Source of the DNA: Tubulanus polymorphus | Taxonomy: Eukaryota > Nemertea > Palaeonemertea > Tubulaniformes > Tubulanidae | DNA length: 60,000 nucleotides | NCBI RefSeq assembly: GCF_964204645.1 | Contig: NW_027437476.1 | Span: 1-60,000, forward strand | Direction: 5' to 3' | In this document: piece after piece, positions 36,501-48,600 of the stretch | How positions within the stretch are numbered: position 1 is the first letter of the stretch | How the letters are laid out: each line of letters opens with the position of its first letter | The notes under the pieces: generated by a model | Seen by the model: the letters and a program-made list of their open reading frames with translations, nothing else | Database searches by the model: none | Told to the model about the DNA's origin: nothing | Program-made: the position numbers and the translations under genes

Positions 36501-38020
36501 GCAGAACTTTACTTGTTCTATGATTTAAAGTAAATGACACGGGCGTTTTTAGACCACAAAATTGTATTTCATTCATTCTTCAACAAAAGATCACATGAGG
36601 CCAAATATAAAACTGAAGACTGGCGGACTGTGCTTATACATGTATCGTTTATGGTAGATACTCGTTCCAGATGTTAGCATTTCCCGCCGATTGCCACAAG
36701 GGATAAGAATAGCATTGTAGCCAGCTGAAACCACACACGAAAATCTAAATAGCAGCAGAGCGGAGACCTTCCCGTAGGCCACATGGTGCACTGTAAACAA
36801 CGCTCAAGTTTGACCTATGCCGTATCTGAGACCGTGTACTCTAAAATGCTGAGAGCTCCCGCCGTAGAAACATATTTTATTCTAAAGCCTTTGCAAATTT
36901 TGTCAGTTTTACAACCTGTATAGTATATCCTGTGGTGTGAATATGTCAGCTGATGTTCATGTCAGCATCCAACATCAAAGTGATATTATGATCTTGTGAC
37001 TAAAAATACGTATTTCACTATCTTGATATTCTTATCATAATCGCAAGTTCCAGACGTATTAAAAGAGGAATAATTTCATTCAAATTTTGAAAAATCGAAC
37101 AAAAACTGGTTCTATTGAAAATATGGATTTTCTGTTTAGCGGAAATTATGAGCATTTATGAAATGTAACGCATTAACAAATCTCAGTGTTGTTCACGGCG
37201 TGAAGACCATACTACTATTCTATTTTGGGGGTAGATTTTCCATGGACCCAAACTCTGTGAAAATATGGTGAATAAAGTAGCTTTTTGTAAAACACATATT
37301 TTTCGACCAAACCTTTAAAAACATTCTAGCTGCGCAACCGCGAAATATTTTCTTCGGGCCTGGTTCGCTTAAAATTAAATACCTGGCTTGTTGTCGTGTG
37401 AGAACAATGGTCACGATTTTAGTTATTTACCCCCTAATGATATTGATCGTAAACGATTGGATTTTTAGAGCAACCGGTTAAAATGCCGTCTCAATATTTG
37501 GCCAATACGTTTTGATCTTCGGCATATGTCTATCCACACCAGGGACGGATCCAAACCGTGTCACGGGACGGCCAAAATTGTTTGTGCCCTTCGAAAATCT
37601 ATTTGATTATAAGGTTATTTGGCCCACACGGCCGTTAGAAGCTATGGACAACGCCTGGTTCAGGGGTCATAACATTTGATACGTGACATGTGACGTCTTT
37701 ATTATATATTGATATAGCCGGGCCTCCTGCATGTTCTATCTAGCGAGGACCCCATTATCAAATAGTTAGGCCCGCTAGGCTGTTAGAGGTTGGGCAACAC
37801 AACCCAGATCACAGAGGAAAAAACCATAAATATGGATTCCCGTTTTTTTGTATGCAGTGAAGTTTGTATTTCATGACCAGAATAAAAATTTTTTGCGTAA
37901 ACAATTATATGATTTATTGTATAGTTTTTAAAAATCCTTGTCGACTCGATTCAGCTTGCGACTTAATGAAATACTGAACTTGTAACATGTGCTCTCAAAG
38001 TACGATCTATAGCTATTGTG

Positions 38021-38060
38021 GGATAGACCTACGAGCAATTGTTAGATAATTGCTCGTAGG
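38021..38060. other. Hairpin with 13 bp stem
   Basis: CCTACGAGCAATT, loop GTTAGAT, then AATTGCTCGTAGG, perfect. The flanking words GATAGACCT are direct repeats. Function unknown. Confidence 0.75.
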
Positions 38061-39623
38061 ATAGACCTTCCGTTTTATATCACTACTCTACTATCATAGA
38101 CCGGTCTAAATTTCGTCGTGTGAACGCGCCTTATCATATTTGATTGTTCGAGGTTCCTGAAATCCCCGATCGGTTGTACTCGATTCTGAATAATGAAAGA
38201 GTAATAAAACAAAGAGCAGAGGCATACGGGATTTTCACGTGGAGTGGGGGTGTTTTTAGGCGGATTTCGCTGCTCGTCGTCCCAAGAAACCTTAAAAATT
38301 AGTCCTATTTTCATGCATTCTGATAATCACGATTCAAAATGCACCTTGTATGCCTACTTTGCAGTAAAGCGTTGAAAGACTGGGTATAGATAATAAAGAA
38401 AGATTTTCAAAAGTTAATCATTTGTTGATTTACGTTAAAACTCAAGTTAGTCTCTTTCGATTTTGGAACCTTCTTCTTCACATGTCATGTTATTGTTACA
38501 CCTTGGATCAGTAATCATATGGTTACACTGCACATGCACTATATCCGATACAGTTGATCAGCAAGCGTATTAACCGAATTGGTTTACTAGGGAAATGAGA
38601 CACTGTTCGAACATTTATCGTTTTAACGAATTGTTCGTATCATCGTGTTAGTTCACAGTATCAAACTACTTGTATTTTTACTAGTAATTTGTGTACCGAT
38701 ACATTCCACTATGTTATAAGAATTAACAAAATCGTATTTTATTCAATGACAATCATGTTCCTGACGATGACTGTCTTTGTATCCTACAAAGATATGTTTA
38801 ACCGTTCAAATTATTAACAGCTCCTGCGCGTATATATTCGTCTTGAAAGTACATATTTCTATGATGAATCTTATCTTCAATCTTATTTGTATGAAGAAAT
38901 GAAATGTTGTGTAAACCTCATTCATCAATTTGACTTGTTAGATATATGAACGAAATGATGAGATAAAACTGGAAATGATATGGAGAAAAATTTCAACAAT
39001 GTGCCTGGGTAAAAAGGCTTTGTAGCCGACGAATATGGCTATGCGGTGTAGAGCTCTAAAGTTAGTGGATTACATGTGGCTGTTTACTTAGGACGCCATA
39101 CAATTAGGTTTTTATGCGAAATATATTCATTTTCTTGATTCGCGGAAAGTTCGGTGATAAGTCCAGCCCTTGATAGAACGCGTACAAAACGATTTTAGCC
39201 CATTTTTAACACGGAACAAGCTTTTCTGTTCGACTTCCTGTGAATTTTGTCTAGTGGAGGTATATTAAATGTGTATTTAACCGATTTTTTTTTCGAGTAT
39301 CAATTCCTTTTCTGAAGACATAGCAGCGATCTTAGACACAGAATGAATAATGAAAAAATGATTCTCCAAAAAGTTCATCGAGCAGCAATCTCCCGCATAA
39401 TATCCACCAACCCCCTTGATTTTGACGATTTTACTCTACTGTAAATTCTATCATTTATCTTAACTGGGTCAAGGAAGTGTAAGTTTCCGGACTAGGTCAA
39501 CTACGTACGTACCATCTGTTTGGCCGGAGTCTGAATGCGCGCACTTTATTTCGAGTGGTCGAGAAGTCGCACGAAGCAAAATCGGGTAGCAGCTTTTCTT
39601 AAAAGTTCTAATAATCTATCGAG

Positions 39624-42600
39624 ATGTGTAGCAAAAGTGATTCAAATGGATGGACATTTTTGTATGCGGATGGCTTAACGAAAAAGGTCATGTTAAGAAT
39701 CGGAATGCAGGTTGTCGGTCAAGTGAAGAAGTTGCGTTGTGATAAGACCACGAATGACGGATTCATATCGGTAAGTGACTTTAGATTCATTGTCTTAAGA
39801 AATTCACCATGTAAATGAATATGAAAAATTCGGTTAGCGGTAAAAATTCCCAATTCTTCAAATAGGTAAAAATTCCCATTTTTTGACTTAGAGTGTTAGT
39901 AGATACAATCTTAAGGTCAATGTAGTCAAATTATTGATACAATTTAATTCATATTCACATTTACTGTACGGTATAACATGAATATCATGAGCATTCTAAT
40001 TATCGTGCAATTGAAATTAGAAAATACTACAAATTAACAGTTTATCAATACTAAATTAATACTAAAAGTTATCGCACAGCTCAAATATATCGCAAATTGA
40101 AAAAGTGTTCATCGGACTTTACATTACGCTAGGTTGAAATAAAAATAGTTCAAATTAGTAATTCATCGAAGAATTCAAAGTAAAATATACAACAAGTCAA
40201 AAGGATTTCACAGTTCAAAAATATTCGAGGTCAAATCTATAAATACTAGGATAGAACCTGTCCTGGACACGGATTTTATCATGATTGAGTTTGAGTTGAT
40301 TATTTTCTCATCTTGAAAATTGGTCCTGCTTATTGAAATCATAAATTTCGAAATCCACTAATTTAAATACTGGTTTTTCTCCACATAATCAATTATTATC
40401 CAGACGTATCAACTCTACTTGATTTTGGTAAATGTCACTATGTGTCACTCTGTTATCGCCACCCTCTTCAGTCCACTTCACTTAGTTACATAATTTGTTT
40501 TTACTCTGAACTGTTTAGAATTGCTGTGGTTTCCACGGTACCCCTTGGTGTTTTATTGCTTGGTCTGTTTATCTTTATAGTTTTGACACACTGCTTCTAT
40601 TTTAGATCCTGTGAGTTAATATGCTTTGTTACTTGTTTTTCTGGTCATTCCATCTGATGATGGCTGTTAATCAACAGCCGAAACGTTGTGGTTTCATAAT
40701 AATAAATTGAATCGTATAATTTTAAATGCGAAGTGTGGGATTTCTTCATTTTTTATACGTAACGTAATATATAGTGAGTCACTGCTGTATAGGAAAGTTT
40801 CAGTTACCAGGCGCCTTGCCATTTTGAGGCGGTCCCACAGGTCCCGCATTATTGCACATATTTTACAGGGTAACTGACACTTTTTTAAAGATTTTCTACT
40901 ATTCAATACTTTTCTACTATACAATAAGGCTAGGTGATTTCATAATTGGAAAAATCTTTTCAATCTAGTCAGAATTGATGATTTTGATGTTCGCGCACCT
41001 GTTCAGTGTATACATTGCTTCTGCTGAACGCGTGGTACTGTGTCTATTAATAGAACTACGTCACTAAAGTGACGGCTCGGAAATGATGTCTATAGAAATG
41101 AATAGGAAATAAGCTATAAAAGCAAGCAATTCAACAAAAAAAAAGCAATTCAACTTAATTTTATACCTATTTGGCATTCGAATTGAGCCAAAATGCCTCT
41201 TGATTTTGAAAGTCTACATATTAATGATTATAATTAGCTGTTGAACGGACCATATCCGTTCAAACTAAGCGCAAAAATAGGATTTGAATAGCAATCCATG
41301 GCATTTTCTAGTAGACAGCAAGGAACACGGATGTTTAAATCATCGTTTTGTATTATCATTTAGTGATAGTAAGTATGATCATGGTTAGATCTAAGAATAT
41401 TTTCACTTATGAACTGATGAAACTTAGACAGAATTAGCCGCAAGAACAATTTCAATTCCTTTCTTGAAATATACCTCGTATTGGTAGCGGCTTTGGTCAC
41501 AAAATTAGAATATTTCCTCATCCATCCTATTTTAAAACTTAGAAATAATGTTTGTGAAAGATTTGTGATGTATCTATCAAAACTCTTCTGCAGCGTGAAA
41601 CTTTAATCGAAAAACATTATTCCTTTGAATATTTGTTGTAAAGGCTGTAGAAATTTATTAAAATTTTTTGTAGTGTTAGTTTTAAAACTACTTAGTCTTA
41701 AATGACTATGAAAAATAGTAAATAGTAAACGAATATGAATCTATTTATTCTTTAGCGAGATCGAAATCTGTGATCGCTTATAAGACACTTAGTATAGTAT
41801 GCTTGTGGTGCTAAACTATAGGTGAACTATGGAGCAGCAGTAACAGTGCTGAGAGCTTAGCATAGTGTATTAGCTTCATAGCTGCGGATTGAAATCTGCA
41901 TCTTCAATTTGATCGATTTAGCCTATTCAAATTACTCATTGATTCTTTGAAATAGGTTTATCCAATAGACAATAGATCCTTTTGCCTCCCTGGCCAGTTT
42001 CAAAGCTGTAAAACAATCTGGCATTGAGATATAACACGCAAACACACGCAGTTTCCTCAAAATTCAACGCATGACGCTATTTCTCAGCTGTCCGGTTAAT
42101 GACGTTGCAGCGCGCCCCTGCTGATTTAGCCGACGCTGAACAGTTAGCAACGTAAACAACGAAATGAGCTCAAAAATCTTGTTACAAAATCACAAATTGC
42201 GCGTAAACTAAACATTTTGGAACAGAACGGTTGAAGATGAGTGTATAGATCAATAGAATACATCATATTTTGAAATAAAAAAAGTGTCAGTTACCCTTTA
42301 ACATTTTCTAAAGTAAAACCTTTAGCGCGATTAATTGTCGTCCATCCCTCTTTTGACACAAAATTTAAACTCATGAATCGTTAGAAAGGTGACAATTTCT
42401 ATTTTCCGATGGTGTTTATTTAATTTTTCTCGGCTGCAACAATCGAACACAGTTACAGTTAAGATATGTCACTTTTAGGGAGGCACCTAAAAAAATTGGT
42501 AGTTTTGTGTCGTTGGCTGAATGAAAATAGAAATGGTCACCATGCATTCTGACGATTCATAAATTGAAATTTTGTGCGTAAAGCCCGCCGCACACGGCAC

Positions 42601-45600
42601 CGAAAAAACGTTTTTTCCTCGTGAAAAAAATTTAAATCATATATTGATATAATGTATATACTCGAATTTATTTCAAATCTTAGAGATTTCTCCCATAAAT
42701 TTGATAATTTACAAACGATTTTATTCATTTATAACAAAGATTGTTGTATATCATGGAGAAAATAAGCAGTTATCTTGATCACTGTGTTGCGGGGCGTGGG
42801 TGGCATCCTGTATACGCAACTAAATTGACCTTTTGAAATCTAGATCTTTAATTACATCGCAATATGATAACAAGTTTATCTCATTTGATAGCTTTTACTC
42901 CAATCAGGGACTAGCGAGTGCAAGGAGAACATTATTTGTAGATCCATTGTGGAAGATTCCGGCGTCGATCTCCGTAATTATGTAACAACTCATGATTCGG
43001 TGGAATGTCATATTTCGCGTAAACTTCCAATGTGTTATTGCCATCGTTTTTTATAATACAGTTAGCGTTTAACTTAGAATGGTTCAAATATGCACCTGGA
43101 TTATCCTCTATGGCCAAAAGTGTTCCATTTTTATCTCGACTACCATCGAGCCAGAGATTATTGCCCATATCATACATTGTTACGATCTCTCCGTTGCGTT
43201 GGTAGACTTTTTCGCGTTCTATTCCCTCTTTTTTACTTATTATCATACCCTTGTATTCGCAAATGAATTCACCGGCTTTGATAAATCGCGAAGAAATCGC
43301 CCCGTGCCCCTTTTCCTTGCATATAAATTTGTATTCCAACTTAACATCCTGTCTTTTTTCACCAACGTCGTCATTTTTTATATCTGCGGACCTATGTCTT
43401 GTCACCTTCGTAGTTTGAACCATATAACCGCGTTGTTTGTGCGAACAATATTTCCAGCCACGGATACCTGCCTCAGTTGACAATTGCTGAAGTAAAAGAT
43501 GAAAGTGATAGCTATTTTATAATCTATGAAAAATTATAATCTAGATAATGATTTTGATAACTTCGATTCAATTATAACATACCCTACTGAATCTTTGAAA
43601 TCCTTTCCCGATATCAATCAACTTTGGTTCACATGTTTTGATCTTAAGCCATGCTACGAACTCCATATGAAGTTCACGAGTACTCGTGATATTTTCATCG
43701 CTTTTTATTTGTTCATCACAAAATTCCTTCAAGAAGGGAATACTTGCTTTGACGTCGTTCGGAAAAGTTGAGCCTCCGTGGTGATGTCTTGCTCGTGGCA
43801 TTTTCTCCTCATTAAAATGCCGACAATGACGTACGGTAACCTGTCTGCGCGTGGGCGTGTTTTGTGTGTATAATAGCTAGTGCGGTACACTATTCGACGG
43901 GGTTGATTGATGCGTACACATTGGAATGATTTGTCCAATTCAAGCGTACACGTTGATTCACATTGATTGCGCAAATACTTTTGATAGAATGTATGTATAT
44001 ATAGTAATAATCCCCTGGTAAATATCCCCCCCCCCCCGGTAAAAATCCCTCTCAACGGGTAAAAACCCATTTCAGTTTTCTATCATATTTAAGTATAAGT
44101 CCTAAATGAAAATAGATTATACTTTTTAACAATAATATTCAGGAATATATATGTAAACCGCCTATCCCAAAGAGGAATATCGGTAGCCAATCTTTTAGCT
44201 TTATCTCACCAACACTATAATCTTACCAATATATATTCGGGTGAGCGAGTCGATTCAAATAAGAAAAAATAAAAAAAGGAAGACTTAAAACATATTTTTG
44301 ATGAAATTTAAAACTGGAAATGATTTAGCTAAAGGGAATATTGTATTTCAAACTGTTATGTTGAACATTTTTTCGTGAAGCGCTCTGAGACATTATGAGA
44401 TTTAGCGCTAAACAATAATAAATTTTGATAATGTGATTTTTATGCACATACGTAGCTTAGTAAAAGTCACAGATTATCCAAGGTGAATATTGTGAAAAAC
44501 ACCACGGCAAATTTAAATTTTTTTATCAAACTATCTAAGTTTTTCAACATAAGAATATCGAAGTATCTTATTGTATTTTGCTGTGAAATCCAATTATTAG
44601 GGGATTTTTACCGGGGGTTATTTATCGGGGGGGGGGGGGTTGACCTGTTACCGTTTTGATAAGCACGATCCACACAAAAATATATACTATATGTCGGTAC
44701 TGATTAAGACGCAGGGGTGGATCCAGAGGGGGTTCGCGGATCCGAACTTTAGACCAAGTGCCCTTTCGAAAATCACATGTGGATAATTCCACACGACATT
44801 GATCTATGACGAAAGTCCACACCGGCCATAGGCCTATATTTGATACATTTTTAAAATATCTTTTCTACTGGACTGTGAAAAAAGAAGGGATCAAGCATTG
44901 GTTCTTTTCTTTGTTATTCAGTTAGGTTAAAATGTACATAGTTCGCTAGTTTGAACCGAGAGGTGGTGTAAAATATATATGATCGAATATCAATTTCGGG
45001 GATTTCGATTAAAACTAGAACACCAAGTAACTGATGCATAATGGCATAATATTTTTCTGTGAAACAACTAACAAGAAATCTGGATAGATTTACAGAATGT
45101 CATGAAATGCCCAATCAAGAAACAATATAGGATCTCGGCGCATTCGCTTGTCGCCTGGTTTTTTTTCATGGGTGTCATACAGCTTCTTGGAACTAATTTT
45201 CTTGTTTAGAATATCTGTAATAGGCTACTCCTCTACAAACCAAAATAAAACCTCTATAAATCAAAACTCGTAAACAAACAGCTCACGGGACTAGATAAAA
45301 CATCTCATTTCACGATAAAAACTTTTACTAATGGTAATGTCACCTCTTATCGTCTAGTTCTTTTCCTTGTAGATTATTCTAAGATCGAATGAAGTCAAAT
45401 GTTTAGCGCTGAATGACTTCAGGTTCCGAACTTCTAGTGGTACTTTCACGCCACAAGCATCGGAGTCGCGGACGATCTTCAGTCGAGAATTTAAACAAAA
45501 CTTCTCGGTCCAATCAAGATATGTTGTTGATGAGACGGATAATGGTAAGTATAGCGTCTTAAATCTAAATTTGTTTTCATTTCTTTCTATCCACTAAGCA

Positions 45601-48600
45601 GGCGCAGATCCAGGATTTTTCCCAGGAGGGGAAAAATGTTAATGTTAAACTGCCGACTAAAATCTCTAATCATAGGGGCCTATTCGGCATATTGTTTGGC
45701 CAAACATAAGATGATATGGTACCATCGGAGCCATCGGATATTTTAAGCTGGTTATAGGTTTTTATGATAGGTGGGTCGTTTAGGTCGCCCTTAGTCATCA
45801 TTGGCGAATGCGCGACTCATTTGAGCTACTAAACTACTATTAGCAGCGACCGTCAGCGAGACCCCGATATGTTGTCAGTTGCATCTATGGGTAATCAGAC
45901 TGAATTACTCCAAGGTTGCATTGGCCCGAGCATGTTTACAACACTAGCCGCGATCACACAAGTGTTTTTGGGCCGGGCCACCCGAGCCAAATTCTAGCAC
46001 GAGACAAATGATTGCGTTTGAATTGCAACTGGTACCGGAAAAAACCCCACTTCGCTTTGTTCGAGCATTGTTTTAGTATCGATTGAATGGTTTGCGTGTG
46101 AACGCACTCTCTAATTAGGCACGGGCCAAATCGTCTCCGAGTGATCGCGGCTAATGTCAGCGACGAAAAATACCAGTGGCGAGTTGCGCACTAATGAGCA
46201 TGGCGTCTGAACGACATCACTCGTTGCTGAATGCACGGGGTTTTTGTCGACCGAGCGCTTCTGCGTCGCGATCGCTCCAAGGCTGACCTACCCCGGGTAT
46301 ATGACCTATATGACCTCTAAATAGAATAGGTTTAAATGCAACATTGCAACAAGCGTTTCAATGCTTGAAACAATAAATTTTCAATATCAAAATCACTTAT
46401 AAATAATTAGTGTGGATGTCAAATAAAAAACTGAATATTTTTGACGCTTATGCTTCGTTGTATGAATACGCAGAATTCCTTTTTCTAGGCATCGCTCCCT
46501 CACTAACTGAAGAACAGCCCGAGTCATCTGTTTATGGTAAATTATATTCCATTAATATCGACCCAAGCAGAAGCACAGTTTTATCTGCACTTAACACGAA
46601 AATGTCTTAATGTTTTAGATTTTGGACACGATATTCCAGAACATTTTACAAGTAAGTAGAGTATGATGGATGCTTTAGAAGCTTCATTAATGCAATCCCT
46701 TTAGCATTCAAACATACCATATTCAACAATTAAGATTAATCAATCCATAACGATTAAATTTTAAAATATTTCCTTTATAATTCCTCAATTTTTAATTTCC
46801 GTTATAGGTCAATCAGTTGAATCAGCGAATGAAACGAGTGAAAGTGAGTACCGGTAATTGTAAAATGAAAGCAGAATAATGACGCCTAATATGTTTTATA
46901 TGTAATGGGTTTATCAAATTACTTGAATTATCATATGAATAACATGTTTCCTGCCCACAGGTCAAGAAATCGAACCTCAGACATCGCGTGAGTTACTAGC
47001 AAGTACGTTATATTTAAAATTATTTTTGAATTGAAAAATAATCCATATGCCATCTAAAAGATTACCTGAAACCACCTTCAAAATAAATAGATAGTATATG
47101 TAGGAATATCAAATGAGCATGATTTATCTAATATCACCTGAAACATTGTAGGAACGCGTTTGCTGAAAGATGATACTATGAAATTCTTCATAGGTGAGCT
47201 TAAAAGTTATCCTGAAAAACGAGATCTCTAGATTCCCCTTTGTACGATGGTTGGGTAATTGAAATCCCTCCCGGTTGTGCAAACTGCTCTTGAGACAATA
47301 ACGTCAATTTCTATGTGTCTTAATTCGAGCTAATTTTAATGATCATTTACGAAAAATAACATCTTGTGATATTTCGAAAGACGAATAACTCGCGCCGATA
47401 AACCTCATTAAGAAATTTTATCTGACCAACTGTAGGAACTCAGCCAGTACCTGCGTCAAAAATTCGACAGACAGAATGGTGCCGTTCAGTGCGGGAATTG
47501 AACGGCGATCATGTTTCTTATCTCGAAAAACAGTTTCTCGAGAATCCCGCATTCTATACAATAATGTTGGTGCGGCAGGATGGAGCGGGAGAATTCGAGG
47601 TTATCGGAGGAAATCACACTCTGGCGGCGCTAAACAGAGTTCTATTAAAAGAAGGTAAGATGATTTCTGATCCCTGTCGTGATGACGTAAAAATTGAATT
47701 ATTGCAACCAAGTCCCATTTATTCTTTTCAGATCTAGGAGATAAACGAAAGGTTTATGAGACGCCGATATGCAGCGTATACTCCGCCCAGATGCCGGATG
47801 ATTTAGCGAGATTTCTGGCTGCCGACCATAATCTGGCACACTCCCGGATACTTGACACTAAGTATACCGACTTGGTTCGGTCAGCCAGAATCGTTCTCCT
47901 TCAACTCGAAGGAAAATCTGACTTCGGGGAAGAAATCGCGGCTCGAAAAGAGATAATTCAGAGATGGAAAGCTTCTCTAGAAGTTATGTTTGGTCTCAAT
48001 GTAAGTTTTCAAATACTTGTATTAGAATAAAACACTCTAATCCGTCTAAACTATAGAGATAAGTGGAGAAGTTCCCCAATAGAGTAGTATGATAGGTTTA
48101 GTATATTGCATTAATGTGACTTGTATAGTTTGGACGATTTAAAATGGTTCTTATAAACAGGTATCAGTTAAAATGATCCTTCCAATCTAAATTTGCTTTA
48201 TCTATCAGAGCCGAGAAATGTGGGGTCTTAAGTTTAGTAAAGTATATATAGGTGTCACTAAACCTAAGAACCCCTAAACCCAACACCTAAGAGTAAGGGG
48301 GTCTTATTACAACGAATCCACAACGTTTCGGCTTTTGACTAACAGCCATAATCAGATGGAATGAGATTATCATCCACCTGACTATGGCTGTTAGTCAAAA
48401 GCCGAAACGGTGTGATCTCGTTGTAATAATTGCCATCGTGAATCTAGAATTCTATTATGTGTGACTTCTTTGATTATTTCAAATACTTGAGAATAATGGT
48501 ACGTAAGTGAAACTAAAAGAGTCAAGTCGTTGTGATTTGTGGTTTGAACCGTCGATATAGCACTCGGCAGTGTTGCTTTTGGCAGATCGTTTCCCGCTAA

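Larger units (their letters stand above)
31547..39623. other. Central spacer between two divergent genes
   Basis: About 8 kb separating the start codons of the DUF7869-type gene (minus) and the ParB-like gene (plus). Both promoters should lie here, but no TATA-type element is convincing. It is mostly filled by MITEs (32178-33190, 34616-34853, 34858-35601, 36060-36330), fragments such as GGTCAAAATGTCCCCGGG near 33895, and hairpins at 36459-36500 and 38021-38060. No coding region is supported between 31710 and 39623. Confidence 0.6.

Noticed and set aside
43079-43480. 133-codon plus-strand frame
   Set aside because: Antisense shadow of the SET-domain exon, which has clear family motifs and a matching splice acceptor.
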